A stretch of 64,000 bases of DNA from Abyssibius alkaniclasticus (GTDB taxonomy: Bacteria > Pseudomonadota > Alphaproteobacteria > Rhodobacterales > Rhodobacteraceae): positions 1,396,501 through 1,460,500 of the forward strand of contig NZ_CP095732.1 in NCBI RefSeq assembly GCF_020447305.1. The letters are read 5' to 3'. The first letter of the stretch is position 1; every line of letters starts with the position of its first letter. A program made the translations under genes and the position numbers. This document shows positions 17,854 to 26,992 of the stretch, piece after piece. The notes below the pieces were generated by a model. The model was not told where the DNA came from. It saw nothing but the letters and a program-made list of their open reading frames with translations, and made no database searches.

Positions 17854-17863
17854 CTCGAATTCC

Positions 17864-17898
17864 GGGCTAGACGCAACCGCGTTTAGCCCTTTTCTTTT
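17864..17898 (+). terminator. Intrinsic terminator of tRNA-Arg
   Basis: GGGCTAGACGC pairs with GCGTTTAGCCC (11 bp, one G-U) around the loop AACC and is followed by TTTTCTTTT. Its right arm overlaps the last codons of the converging minus-strand gene (ends at 17883). Confidence 0.88.
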
Positions 17899-18641
17899 GC
17901 GCGGCGCTGCAACAGCCGCCCCGGCCCGATGGGCATGGCGCCAAGCCCTGCAAGCCTGCACATATGCCATGCCAGCGCGGTGTTGGAGGAAACGACCGGC
18001 TTGCCGGTCAGCGCCTCGGCCTCGGCCAGAATGTCCAGAACGCGCAGGTTGGTGCAGGAGACAAACACCGCATCCACACGGGCTTTTGCCGTGATCTGCA
18101 CAATGGCCTGCAGCAGATCGGCCTGGCTGATATGCGAGACGATGCGATCATCGCTTTCCTCGAACGAGGCAAAGGTCGCAACCTCAAGTCCGGCCGCAGA
18201 CAGCCGCGCGCGCATCAGTGCCGTGACCGTTTCGACATAGGGGCTGATATAGGCAATCTTGCGCGCTCCAATGTGGTGCAGCGCGGCGATGCTGGCGCTG
18301 AGCGGGTCGGAAACATGCGCGCAATCGCAGCCTGCCTTAACCGCTGTTTCCACGTTTTCGGGGCCAATGACCGTGGCGCCCGATGTGCAGGCATAGCCGA
18401 CCGCATCAAAGCGCGTGGCCGGCAGCATGGCTGCCGCCAGCGGAATTTCAGCCTGCATGGTGATCAGCGACTCTGTCGTGATATTCGGGGCCATGCGAAT
18501 GCGCGTATGGTGCAGGGCCACGCCCGGTGCGCCCAACATGCGGGCAAATTCCGGCTCGATCGTCTCATCGGCCTGCAGCACGATCAGCCCGAAACGGGCG
18601 CGCGCGCCGCTGCCCTTGTCCAGCGAAAAGGCCAGCTTCAT
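17883..18641 (-). CDS. Asp/Glu racemase superfamily protein, maleate isomerase / EutA-like
   Basis: A 252-residue protein of the aspartate/glutamate racemase superfamily, closest in feel to maleate cis-trans isomerases, arylmalonate decarboxylases and the ectoine-utilisation protein EutA. The two catalytic cysteines are visible: C85 in GYACTSGATVIG and C196 in VFVSCTNLR. It could racemise or isomerise an amino- or dicarboxylic acid. The ATG overlaps the stop of the M24 hydrolase gene by four bases, and both lie downstream of diaminopropionate ammonia-lyase, so it acts in the same catabolic route. The substrate is not known. Confidence 0.75.
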   Translation of the reverse strand: MKLAFSLDKGSGARARFGLIVLQADETIEPEFARMLGAPGVALHHTRIRMAPNITTESLITMQAEIPLAAAMLPATRFDAVGYACTSGATVIGPENVETAVKAGCDCAHVSDPLSASIAALHHIGARKIAYISPYVETVTALMRARLSAAGLEVATFASFEESDDRIVSHISQADLLQAIVQITAKARVDAVFVSCTNLRVLDILAEAEALTGKPVVSSNTALAWHMCRLAGLGAMPIGPGRLLQRRAKEKG

Positions 18642-19828
18642 GACCGCCCCCCGATTATTGCCCGCCCCCCGATTATTGGTAGCGCGGCGGGCGCGCGCGG
18701 GCTCAGCAGCCGGGGCGCGCCGTTCTGCACGACAATATTTTCCTCATGCACCATCATCCTGCCAGCGCCATAGCTGAGCGAGGGTTCGAGCGTGATGACC
18801 ATGTTTTCCTGCAAAATGCCGGTATCAAACCCGGCAAGCGAGGGCTGTTCGGTCAGCTGCATACCCAGCCCGTGGCCCAACCGCCCGACCGCGCCTGCAT
18901 CGGGGCTGTGGCGGGTAATCACGCGCTGCATGGCGGCAAAAACCGCCGCACAGGTTGCACCGGGGCGGGCGGCATCGAGCCCCGCCTCGGTTGCCGCAAA
19001 CAGCACATCATAGGCGCGGCGGCTGGCATCATCGGCGCGGGCCATCGCGAAATTGCGGTCAAAATCGCAAAAATAGCCATCGAATGTGGCGCCCGTGTCG
19101 AGCATCAGCACATCGCCGGCCCGCAGCGGGGCGGCGGTGGGTGGCGAGATCACATCATCATAGCCGCCCTGTGCCGCACCGCCCACAAGATAGGGCACAT
19201 CATCGGCCCCCAACTTCAGGCAGGCAATGCGAAAGGCGGCAAAGGCCTCATCCAGCGGCTGGCCTTCATGAAACAGCGCATCGGCCTGCGCAAAGGCCTG
19301 CCCGGCAATGCCGCAAATATGCGCGATTTTGGCAATTTCGGCGGGCGATTTGACCCAGCGCAGCGCCTGAACCTCGCCCGTAACATCGGCCAGTTTCAGC
19401 CCCGGCAGGGCTTCAAGCAGGCGCTGATAATCCGCCAGCGGCATGTGCAAATGCGTTTCATGCCCCATCATCAGCCCCAGCGTTGCACCGCGCGCCGCCA
19501 GTGGCGCCAGCAGGTCGACCAGCAGCGAAATGCCGTCATCTTTCGGGCAGGGGGCGGCCCATGTGCGAATATCCTTTAGCCAGCCGCGCCGCATGAGGGC
19601 TGCGCCAATTTCGGGGATGATGGCAATGGGCTTGCCGCTGGCGGGCAGATAAAGAAACCAGGGCCGGGTCGGGCTTTGCCAGAACAGCGTGTGAAAACCG
19701 CTGAAATAGCGGATTTCGGCCTCGGATGTCAGCAAAACACCCTCGACGCCGCGCCTGGCCATTGCCGCCTGGGCGCGGGCGGTGCGCGCCTCGAACTCCT
19801 GATATGCAAAGCCGCGCGGCGGGGCCAT
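18638..19828 (-). CDS. M24 family metallohydrolase (Xaa-Pro peptidase / ectoine hydrolase-like)
   Basis: A 396-residue pita-bread hydrolase: an N-terminal creatinase-like domain (about 1-155), then the catalytic domain with metal ligands in MLDTGATFDGYFCDFDRN (two Asp), LGHGLGMQ (His), ITLEPS (Glu) and MVHEENIVV (Glu). Relatives include Xaa-Pro dipeptidases, creatinase and ectoine hydrolase DoeA/EutD. The position between a PLP ammonia-lyase and an EutA-like racemase suggests it opens or cleaves a small amide rather than general peptides; that is inference. The last residues IIGGRA-IIGGRS come from an 18-base tandem duplication (18643-18678), so the C-terminus is slightly extended. Confidence 0.8.
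   Translation of the reverse strand: MAPPRGFAYQEFEARTARAQAAMARRGVEGVLLTSEAEIRYFSGFHTLFWQSPTRPWFLYLPASGKPIAIIPEIGAALMRRGWLKDIRTWAAPCPKDDGISLLVDLLAPLAARGATLGLMMGHETHLHMPLADYQRLLEALPGLKLADVTGEVQALRWVKSPAEIAKIAHICGIAGQAFAQADALFHEGQPLDEAFAAFRIACLKLGADDVPYLVGGAAQGGYDDVISPPTAAPLRAGDVLMLDTGATFDGYFCDFDRNFAMARADDASRRAYDVLFAATEAGLDAARPGATCAAVFAAMQRVITRHSPDAGAVGRLGHGLGMQLTEQPSLAGFDTGILQENMVITLEPSLSYGAGRMMVHEENIVVQNGAPRLLSPRAPAALPIIGGRAIIGGRS
18643..18678. repeat. 18-bp tandem duplication at the 3' end of the M24 gene
   Basis: Two 18-base units (18643-18660 and 18661-18678) are identical except for the first base. Read on the minus strand they encode IIGGRA and IIGGRS, the last twelve residues of the M24 protein, immediately before its stop. 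This looks like a recent replication slip. Confidence 0.85.
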
Positions 19829-19830
19829 GT

Positions 19831-21027
19831 TCAGACACCGGCCATGATGGTGCTGAAAATCGTCGCATCGGTCACCCCTTCCGAGCCGATGAGCAGGACG
19901 GTTGAATCCGCCTTCAACCCCAGCGCGCCGGCCAATTCGGGCTGCTGGCTTGCGGCGATCAGCGCCGCCAGCCCGGCAACGGCGGATTCGCCCGCATCTA
20001 TGGCGGCATCACCCGGCAGGGGCTGCGCCAGAAGCCGCATGGTGGGCGGCACAAGACTGTCTTCGATCGTCAGGAAATCCTGCACGCACTGGCTGAGGAT
20101 CTGCCAGGCCAGTGGCGAAGGCTCGCCACAGGACAGGCCCGCCATAATGGTTTCCGCGTCAATCGCCACGCTGCGCGCCGCCTGCGCCTTGGCCGATGCC
20201 AGCAGGCAGGCGGCCAAGGCCGGTTCCACCACCACAATGCGCGGCGCATCCGCGCCCCAATGCTGCACAAGCGCCGCAGCCACGGCTGCCGCCAGCCCGC
20301 CCACACCCGCCTGCACGAATACATGGCTGGGGGCGGTGGGCATGGCGGCCGTGACCTCGGCCAGCATCATCCCGTATCCGGCCATCACATCGCGGGGCGG
20401 CTGGCTGTAGCCGGGCCACGAGGTATCGGAGACCACAAACCATCCGTTGTCTTCAGCATCCTTGCGCGCCCGCGCGACCGAGGCATCGTAATCCCCGTCA
20501 ATCCGCGTGATATGGGCACCAAGCGCGGCCATTGCATCAGCCCGACCGGCGCTCACATCCTTATGGATGTAAATGCGGCAGGGTGCGCCGAACATCTGCG
20601 CCCCCCAGGCCAGCGAACGGCCGTGGTTGCCATCGGTGGCCGAGACCAGCGTGATGCCCGCAACAGCCGCCTTATACCGGCCTGCGCGAATGTCGGCGGC
20701 GCTGACCTCATGGCCGCGCATGGCTGTAAGCTCGCGCTGCAACAGCCGCAGCGCGGCATAGGCACCGCCCAGCGCCTTGAAGCTGCCAAGTCCGAAGCGC
20801 GGGCCTTCATCCTTGTAATGAATGCCGCCAAGCCCAAGGCGGGCGGCCAGCGCATCAAGCCTGTGCAGCGGAGTGGGCGCATAGCCCGGCCATGTGCGGA
20901 TTTCGTCTACCGCGGCTGCAAAATCGCCCCGTGGCAGCACCGTTTCTATGGCATCGCCGGGGCCGGGGTTGTGTGCCACATGGTCAAGCGTTGCGTGCTG
21001 GAAAATCTCGGTTGAAAACGCGGTCAT
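19831..21027 (-). CDS. Diaminopropionate ammonia-lyase
   Basis: A 398-residue PLP enzyme of fold type II. The Schiff-base lysine is in GLGSFKALGG (about residue 84), and the sequence around it (YKDEGPRFGLGSFKALGGAY), as well as TDGNHGRSLAWGAQ and DTSWPGYSQ, are characteristic of 2,3-diaminopropionate ammonia-lyase (YgeX/DpaL), which converts diaminopropionate to pyruvate and two ammonia. A GTG nine bases upstream is in frame, but ATG 21027 has AAAGG at proper distance. It is the first gene of a three-gene unit with the M24 hydrolase (gap two bases) and the racemase-like protein. In ectoine clusters the similar slot is filled by EutB, also a fold-II enzyme. Confidence 0.85.
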   Translation of the reverse strand: MTAFSTEIFQHATLDHVAHNPGPGDAIETVLPRGDFAAAVDEIRTWPGYAPTPLHRLDALAARLGLGGIHYKDEGPRFGLGSFKALGGAYAALRLLQRELTAMRGHEVSAADIRAGRYKAAVAGITLVSATDGNHGRSLAWGAQMFGAPCRIYIHKDVSAGRADAMAALGAHITRIDGDYDASVARARKDAEDNGWFVVSDTSWPGYSQPPRDVMAGYGMMLAEVTAAMPTAPSHVFVQAGVGGLAAAVAAALVQHWGADAPRIVVVEPALAACLLASAKAQAARSVAIDAETIMAGLSCGEPSPLAWQILSQCVQDFLTIEDSLVPPTMRLLAQPLPGDAAIDAGESAVAGLAALIAASQQPELAGALGLKADSTVLLIGSEGVTDATIFSTIMAGV

Positions 21028-21117
21028 GCGGCGCACCTTTTGCTGTTTGCGGCCAGCCTAGCGGCGTGGCCCCGACAACAACAGCATGGATACGACGTTT
21101 CAGCCCGAAAACCCCGC

Positions 21118-22371
21118 CTAGGCGACGCGCAACCGTGCCGCCGATGCGCCGGTAATGACATGTTGCACGATCTGCCCCACGGGCTGGTCGGTGTCAAAAT
21201 CCACCTCGGTAAACCCCTCGGTGCGGCCCATGCGCGGGCTTTCCACAAGAATATTGTGCCGCGCGCCGATCTGCGCCTGCAAATGCCGGGCGACCGCCGC
21301 CGCGCCAGCCGCGCGCAGCCGCGCCGCACGCGCCTTGATCGCGGCGCCGTCTACCGCGGGCATCCGCGCCGCGGGCGTGCCCTTGCGGGCCGAATAGGGG
21401 AAAACATGCAGCCAGGTCAGCCCGCAGTCTTTCACCAAAGCCAGCGAGTTTTCGAACATTTCATCGGTTTCGGTGGGAAAGCCCGCAATAATATCGGCCC
21501 CGAACACAATATCGGGCCGCACACGGCGCATATCGGCGCAAAAGCGGATGGCGTCTTCGCGCATATGCCGCCGCTTCATGCGCTTCAGAATCATGTTATC
21601 GCCCGCCTGTAGCGACAGGTGCAAATGCGGCATCAGGCGGGGGGCCGTGGCAATAGCATCAATCAGCGCCGCATCCGCCTCGATCGAATCGATCGAGGAT
21701 ATCCGCAGGCGCGGCAGGTCTGGCACCAGCCTCAGAATGCGCTGCACAAGGTCGCCAAGACGGGGCTGCGCGGGCAGGTCCGCGCCCCAGCTTGTCATAT
21801 CAACGCCGGTCAGCACGACCTCGTTATAGCCCGCCCCCACAAGCCGCTTGATCTGCTCGACCACCACGCCAGCGGGCACCGAGCGTGAATTGCCGCGCCC
21901 GTAAGGAATGATGCAAAAGGTGCAGCGATGGTCACAGCCGTTTTGCACCTGCACATAGGCGCGGCTGCGGGTGCCGAAACCGTCAATCAAATGGCCAGCG
22001 GTTTCGCGCACGGCCATGATGTCATCAACCAGCACCTTTTCGCTTTGGCCAATAAAGTCGGGCGATTTCATGGCCGCCCATGTGGCCGGGTCCATCTTCT
22101 CGGAATTGCCAAGCACCAGATCGACCTCGGCCATTCTGGCGAAAGTCTCAGGCTCGGTCTGTGCGGCGCAACCTGTCACGATAATCCGCGCATCGGGCTG
22201 TTCGCGGCGGATGCGGCGGATGCGCTGGCGGGCCTGGCGCACGGCTTCGGCTGTAACCGAGCAGGTGTTGATCACCACGGCATCATCAAGCCCGGTCGCA
22301 AGGTCTTTCATCGCCTCGGTTTCATAGGCGTTCAGGCGGCAGCCAAAGGTTTCGAATTTCGGCGCGCTCAT
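21118..22371 (-). CDS. mtaB: tRNA t6A37 methylthiotransferase MtaB
   Basis: A 417-residue radical-SAM enzyme that adds a methylthio group to N6-threonylcarbamoyladenosine 37 in tRNAs reading ANN codons. The N-terminal UPF0004 domain has cysteines C11, C37 and C68 for one cluster; the radical-SAM motif CDHRCTFC (146-153) binds the second. The opening FGCRLNAYETEAM distinguishes MtaB from MiaB and RimO. The TRAM domain at the C-terminus is short. Its ATG overlaps the dapF stop by ATGA. Confidence 0.93.
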   Translation of the reverse strand: MSAPKFETFGCRLNAYETEAMKDLATGLDDAVVINTCSVTAEAVRQARQRIRRIRREQPDARIIVTGCAAQTEPETFARMAEVDLVLGNSEKMDPATWAAMKSPDFIGQSEKVLVDDIMAVRETAGHLIDGFGTRSRAYVQVQNGCDHRCTFCIIPYGRGNSRSVPAGVVVEQIKRLVGAGYNEVVLTGVDMTSWGADLPAQPRLGDLVQRILRLVPDLPRLRISSIDSIEADAALIDAIATAPRLMPHLHLSLQAGDNMILKRMKRRHMREDAIRFCADMRRVRPDIVFGADIIAGFPTETDEMFENSLALVKDCGLTWLHVFPYSARKGTPAARMPAVDGAAIKARAARLRAAGAAAVARHLQAQIGARHNILVESPRMGRTEGFTEVDFDTDQPVGQIVQHVITGASAARLRVA

Positions 22372-23201
22372 GCCAGCGCCATCATTTCGGGGGTGAGAAT
22401 GCCGTCAAATACATGCGCCGTGGGGCCGGTCATCCAGACGCCATCTTCGCGCCAGTCGATATTGAGTGTGCCACCGTCAAGCTGGATGTCGACACAGGCC
22501 TCGGCCAGCCCCATGCGATGGGCGACAACCGCCGCCGCGCAGGCACCCGAGCCACAAGCCAGCGTGACCATGCCGCCCCGTTCCCACACCCGCATCCGCA
22601 AATTCGAACGGTCGATTACCTGCACGAATGCCACATTCGTGCGGGCCGGAAACAGCGGATGATGCTCGTATTTCGGCCCCTCTACGGCCAGATCAACCGC
22701 GTCGGCATCGGCAACAATAAACACGCAATGCGGGTTGCCCATGCCGGCAGTGCCCGCGCGCCCCGCAAGCGGCAGCGCATTCAGATCGACATCTTGCGCC
22801 AGCGGAATATCGGCCCAGTGCAGCACAGGTGCGCCCATATTCACGCGGACCAGCCCGCCGGGCGCAAGCGCGCAGGCCAGATCGCCGCGCTCGGTGCGCA
22901 GGGTCAGGCTTTCGGCACTGGACTCGGCCAGCAGCATCTGCGCCACACAGCGCGTGGCATTGCCGCAAGCGCCCGCCGTGCTGCCATCGGAATTCCAGAA
23001 ATCCACCTCGGCGGCAACGCCCGCGCCATTGCGGATAACCGCCAACTGGTCAAACCCCACGCCCCGATGCCGGTCTCCCAGCGCACGCGCCAGCGCAGGG
23101 GTGATCGTGGCACTGGAGCGACGCGCATCCACCACCACAAAATCATTCCCCAGCCCGTGCATCTTGGCAAAACGCAGCGCCGATTTTTGACCCATATTCA
23201 T
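22368..23201 (-). CDS. dapF: Diaminopimelate epimerase
   Basis: A 277-residue cofactor-free epimerase that converts LL- to meso-diaminopimelate for lysine and peptidoglycan. The two catalytic cysteines are in ACGNATRC and ACGSGACAAAV, and the family opening KMHGLGNDFVVVD is present. The frame is open 30 codons upstream, but the ATGs at 23201 and 23195 (MNM) are the sensible starts; the ribosome site is weak for both. It is cotranscribed with mtaB. Confidence 0.95.
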   Translation of the reverse strand: MNMGQKSALRFAKMHGLGNDFVVVDARRSSATITPALARALGDRHRGVGFDQLAVIRNGAGVAAEVDFWNSDGSTAGACGNATRCVAQMLLAESSAESLTLRTERGDLACALAPGGLVRVNMGAPVLHWADIPLAQDVDLNALPLAGRAGTAGMGNPHCVFIVADADAVDLAVEGPKYEHHPLFPARTNVAFVQVIDRSNLRMRVWERGGMVTLACGSGACAAAVVAHRMGLAEACVDIQLDGGTLNIDWREDGVWMTGPTAHVFDGILTPEMMALA

Positions 23202-23275
23202 GCGCCCCGTATACGCCGATCTGTCGCGATGTTCCAGAGGATGAAATTCCAATGCAAAAACTTGGGATTTTCCGC

Positions 23276-23304
23276 TTGACGCTTTGGCCACCCGCCACTA
23301 GAAG
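23276..23304 (+). promoter_or_regulatory. Sigma-70 promoter of tRNA-Lys
   Basis: TTGACG (23276-23281), 17-base spacer, TAGAAG (23299-23304), ending 11 bases before the tRNA. It lies within the upstream extension of the dapF frame, which also argues for the shorter dapF start. Confidence 0.65.
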
Positions 23305-23315
23305 CAGCCTCGGTC

Positions 23316-23391
23316 GGGCCTGTAGCTCAGTTGGTAGAGCAACTGACTTTTAATCAGTGGGTCGTGGGTTCGAATCCCGCCGGGCTCACCA
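23316..23391 (+). tRNA. tRNA-Lys (TTT)
   Basis: A 76-nt tRNA with encoded CCA. The acceptor GGGCCTG pairs with CGGGCTC (wobbles included), the anticodon stem ACTGA/TCAGT holds the loop CTTTTAA with TTT at 23349-23351, and the T-loop is GGTTCGAATCC. It reads AAA and AAG codons. Confidence 0.97.
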
Positions 23392-23503
23392 AACTTTTCC
23401 TTGCTTGAACAGATTGCGCGAATTCCTCATTGGGGAGTTTGGCGCTGTTTGTTCACGTTGCTTTGCAGCAACATTCCGGCGCAGTGCAAGGGCAATGAAC
23501 GGG

Positions 23504-25156
23504 TTATTCGCTGCGCCACAAGGCGTTGGCCAGGTCAATATCCTGCCGGAAAACGCGCGCCAGAGTTTCGGGGTCGTCGCGCAGGAAATTACCGGGTTGT
23601 GCGGCGTAGAGCGACACGCCAAATCCGGCGGTGTCAGTGGCCATGTCAAAGCCCATCGTCGCAAGAATCGTCGGGAATACATCGATCATCGTGCCGGGCT
23701 TTGTAATGCGCCGGGGCGTTGCGCCCGCACCGATGAACATGACCGTGTTGCGCCGCTCGTAGCTGGCAAGCGTGTCGGCGACATTCACAAAAGGGTGGGC
23801 GAAATGGTCGCTCATCAGCACGATCAGCGTATTGTCCATATCTACGGTGTTTTGCAGGTTGCGCACGAAGGCTTCGGTCAATTGCGCGGTGCATTCGAGC
23901 GGCCGCAGGATGCTGTTGGAAACCTGTGCTTCGCCCGGGCGCCGGCAGGGGGCTGCGATATGCCCCTTCGGGCCATGCGGCCCGGCGGTTTGCAGAATGA
24001 AGGAAAAGGGCTGATCACCCGCTTCGAGCGCGCCGATCCGTGCCAATGCGGCGTCAAACATATTTGCATCGCCAACGCCCCATTGCCAATCATCCGGCGC
24101 GCGGCCGGGCACCTCATCCAACTGCTGATAATCGGTAAAAGCCCCATTGCCATGACTGGCAACAAAGGCGGCCAATCCGCCGAAATCCTTGTCGCCCCCG
24201 GTCAGGTTTTCAAGCCGATAGCCCTGAGCGCGCAAGATATCGGTCAGGCAGGTGCTGCCCGGCATGAAGACAGAACCGTCATTGGCGCGGTTTTTCTGGA
24301 AGAAACCGCGTGGCACCAGCGGAACGCCACATTGGCCGGCGACCATGCCGGCCATAGTCCATTCTGTCAGCGGCAACTGGCCGATTTGCTCGAAGGTCAC
24401 CGCCTCATCTTCGAGCCGCGAAATCGGGGCATAGGCCGGGCCAAAAGCCTCGGCTTGCCGATAGGTGCGCTCCATGCCTTCCAGATAGATGATGACGAGA
24501 TTCGGCAGCCTCTCCGGTGTGCCAACCACTTCGGGGGTTACAAGTTCCGGCAGTAAATAGTCCGATGCCGCGGCGCGAAATTGCTGCTCTACCATATATT
24601 TGTTGAGCGGGTTGACCGCGATGACCACCACGATGGCGGCAAGCAGGGCCAGCCGGGGCAGCGGAAATTTCCGCGCCAGCACAAGGGCCGCGTGGAAGGC
24701 AATCAGAACGATGATCGTGCTTGCAATGATGGCAAGCACGGTTGTGAAATCAGCGGCAGAGCCGAAGCCGGCCTGCAAATGAAAAAGGGCTGCGTAAATT
24801 TCGAACACGCCAAAAAACAGGCGCAAGGCAGCCCAGGGCAAAAGCCAGATTGCCGCAATCCAATATAGCCATTCCAGGGTTTGCCGCTTGCGCGCGGGCG
24901 TGCTGCTTTTCCGGTTTGCGTGCAGAAACAGCGCGTAAAACACAACAAGAACCGGCGTGCCCATGAACAGATATTCGGCCTGCACACCGGATTCGTTTTC
25001 AAAAGACAGCAGGACCAGCCCGATGGCGAGCGTAAAGAACACCCATTTGAGGATTCGCGTATAGAAAAATCCGAGGCGCGATGCCGCGCCTTGTTTGATG
25101 TCTGTCGTGTTGTTCACTATTGCAGTGCCTTCATCTGCCACCGGTCGCGCGTGCAT
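23504..25156 (-). CDS. OpgB-like phosphoglycerol transferase (LTA synthase/sulfatase superfamily)
   Basis: About 550 residues. Four or five N-terminal membrane helices (to about residue 195) precede a periplasmic alkaline-phosphatase-superfamily domain starting LPNLVIIYLEGMERTY, where the nucleophile Ser/Thr region and metal ligands of phosphoglycerol transferases sit; QCGVPLVPRG, TGGDKDFGG and LMSDHFAHP are also typical of OpgB/MdoB. E. coli OpgB moves phosphoglycerol from phosphatidylglycerol onto osmoregulated periplasmic glucans. No glucan synthase gene is adjacent. The frame opens at a TTG (25198); ATG 25156 is used here, but GTG 25117, which has GAAGG ten bases upstream, is a fair alternative. 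Confidence 0.75.
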   Translation of the reverse strand: MHARPVADEGTAIVNNTTDIKQGAASRLGFFYTRILKWVFFTLAIGLVLLSFENESGVQAEYLFMGTPVLVVFYALFLHANRKSSTPARKRQTLEWLYWIAAIWLLPWAALRLFFGVFEIYAALFHLQAGFGSAADFTTVLAIIASTIIVLIAFHAALVLARKFPLPRLALLAAIVVVIAVNPLNKYMVEQQFRAAASDYLLPELVTPEVVGTPERLPNLVIIYLEGMERTYRQAEAFGPAYAPISRLEDEAVTFEQIGQLPLTEWTMAGMVAGQCGVPLVPRGFFQKNRANDGSVFMPGSTCLTDILRAQGYRLENLTGGDKDFGGLAAFVASHGNGAFTDYQQLDEVPGRAPDDWQWGVGDANMFDAALARIGALEAGDQPFSFILQTAGPHGPKGHIAAPCRRPGEAQVSNSILRPLECTAQLTEAFVRNLQNTVDMDNTLIVLMSDHFAHPFVNVADTLASYERRNTVMFIGAGATPRRITKPGTMIDVFPTILATMGFDMATDTAGFGVSLYAAQPGNFLRDDPETLARVFRQDIDLANALWRSE

Positions 25157-25378
25157 GGAGTCGGGCGCAATGCGCCGACGAACATGACTGCGCCACAACT
25201 TGCCGTAACGTCAGGTAACTTGAACGTTTATTTGCAGGTTATTCTATGTCTTCATAATAGGCGCTACAAGCGAATAGCGCCAAGTGCGCACAATCTTGCC
25301 GAGTGTGGCCGGCTGTGCGCATCGCCGCGAACGGCTTTACAGCAAATGGGGGGTGGCGCCTTGGCGCGCCTGCGCCGG

Positions 25379-26818
25379 CTAGGCCTGGTCCGGCGGGCGG
25401 CGCACGAAAAAGCCGGCAACGATCAGCAGCAGCGAAATGCTTGCCGCCACGGTGAAGGCAAGTTGCAGCCCGGCGGCTGTGGCGTCCAGCGGGCCAAGGC
25501 CCGTATCCAGCGCATCCGCCCTGCGCAGCGACATGATCGACACGAAAAGCGCAATCCCCGCCGCCCCGGCAACCTGCTGGGTCGTGCCCAGAACCGCGCT
25601 GCCATGCGAATACAGCGCCTGTGGCAGCGAACCAAGGCTCGATGTGAATAGCGGCGTGAACAAGAAGGCCAGCCCGAGGCTTAGAATCATATGGCTGGCC
25701 AGCACCAGCGCAAATGCCGTTTCGGGGCCGAACCCCGCCATGATCCACAGCGCGGAACTCACCGCTATTGCGCCCGGAATGACCAGTTTGCGCGCCCCAT
25801 GCGCATCAAACAGCCGCCCGACAAAGGGGGCAAGCAGGCCCATGACCAACCCGCCTGGCAGCAGCATCAGCCCGGATTCGACCGGCGCCATGCCCAGCAC
25901 ATTCTGCATGTAGAGCGGCAGCAGAATGATCATGCCGAACAGCGCCATCATGGCAATGGCCATCATGATGACAGCAACCGTAAACACCCTCACGGTGAAG
26001 GTGCGCAAATCCAGCAAGGCGCGCTCTTTTGGGCCAAGCACGATCTGCCGCCAGATGAACAGGGTCAGCGCCGCCATCCCCGCCACAAGCGGCAGCCAGA
26101 CGGGCAGGGCCGCTTCGCCACTGCCTTCGCCCAGGGTTGAAAGCCCGTAAACAACGCCGCCAAAGCCGATCGCCGAAAGCGGCACCGAGAGAATGTCGAG
26201 CGGCACGATCTTTGGCACGGTGACATTTTGCAGCTTGGCATATCCAAGCCCAAGCGCGGCCAGCGCAATTGGCAGGATGAGTATGAACAGCCAGCGCCAG
26301 CCGAGCAGGTCAAGGATGACCCCGGACAGCGTTGGCCCGATCGCCGGTGCAACCGAAATCACGATAGAGATATTGCCCATCGTCTTGCCACGGCTATGCG
26401 CGGGCACAAGGTTCATGACCGTGGTCATCAGCAGCGGCAGCATCATGGCCGTGCCACAGGCCTGCACAACCCGGCCCACAACCAGCATTTCCAGGCCCGG
26501 CGCCAGGGCGCAGACCAGGGTGCCAAAGCTGAAAAACGCCAGCGCCAGCATGAATACGGTGCGGGTATGAAAGCGTTGCAGCAAAAACCCGGTAATCGGA
26601 ATGACCACCGCCATTGTCAGCAAGAACGCGGTTGTCAGCCATTGAACCGCGCTTGCCGTCTGGCCAAGGTCTTGCATCAGCGGCGGCAGGGCCACGCTCA
26701 TCGCGGTTTCGTTCAGGATCATCACAAAGGTCGAAATCAGCAGCAGGATGATGACAAGCCGGTTGCGCGCGGCATCAGCGGCGCTGGGCGGGTTGGCGGC
26801 CAGATGTTCGTTTTGCAT
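25379..26818 (-). CDS. DHA2-family (EmrB/QacA-type) multidrug exporter
   Basis: A 479-residue major facilitator with about 14 membrane helices, the DHA2 count. Recognisable elements are the LNETAMSVALPPLMQDLG first helix, VVIPITGFLLQRF after helix 2 (motif A region) and GRVVQACGTAMMLPLLMT (motif C-like, antiporter). It should export toxic compounds using the proton gradient. It faces a MarR/GbsR-type regulator gene across a 260-bp gap with two related palindromic sites, so repression of the pump by that regulator is a reasonable inference. It has no membrane-fusion partner of the EmrA kind. Confidence 0.88.
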   Translation of the reverse strand: MQNEHLAANPPSAADAARNRLVIILLLISTFVMILNETAMSVALPPLMQDLGQTASAVQWLTTAFLLTMAVVIPITGFLLQRFHTRTVFMLALAFFSFGTLVCALAPGLEMLVVGRVVQACGTAMMLPLLMTTVMNLVPAHSRGKTMGNISIVISVAPAIGPTLSGVILDLLGWRWLFILILPIALAALGLGYAKLQNVTVPKIVPLDILSVPLSAIGFGGVVYGLSTLGEGSGEAALPVWLPLVAGMAALTLFIWRQIVLGPKERALLDLRTFTVRVFTVAVIMMAIAMMALFGMIILLPLYMQNVLGMAPVESGLMLLPGGLVMGLLAPFVGRLFDAHGARKLVIPGAIAVSSALWIMAGFGPETAFALVLASHMILSLGLAFLFTPLFTSSLGSLPQALYSHGSAVLGTTQQVAGAAGIALFVSIMSLRRADALDTGLGPLDATAAGLQLAFTVAASISLLLIVAGFFVRRPPDQA

Positions 26819-26906
26819 GGCATGTCACTTTCTGATGTCGAAAAACATCTGGCCAGCGGGCGGTGCGCGCGTGCCTGCCCATAAGCTTCGGGCGAGGATG
26901 CTGAAA

Positions 26907-26924
26907 TTGTGTAATGCAACTCAA
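26907..26924. promoter_or_regulatory. Imperfect operator-like site near the MFS gene
   Basis: TTGTGTAATGCAACTCAA has matching outer arms (TTG/CAA) and shares the block TGCAACT-AA with the stronger palindrome at 26993-27014. Two related sites in one divergent gap suggest two binding positions for the same regulator. Confidence 0.4.
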
Positions 26925-26992
26925 TATTTGCGCGGCAGGTAAATCGCAATACCAAGAATTGAAATTGCCTGCTTGCCGCCGAACTGGCCTGC

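Noticed and set aside
23457-23472. Small hairpin GTTGCT/AGCAAC after the OpgB-like gene
   Set aside because: Only six base pairs with no T-run on either strand; not convincing as a terminator.
23357-24556. 399-codon plus-strand frame after tRNA-Lys
   Set aside because: It runs out of the tRNA (its first codons are the T-arm) and is antisense to the OpgB-like gene.
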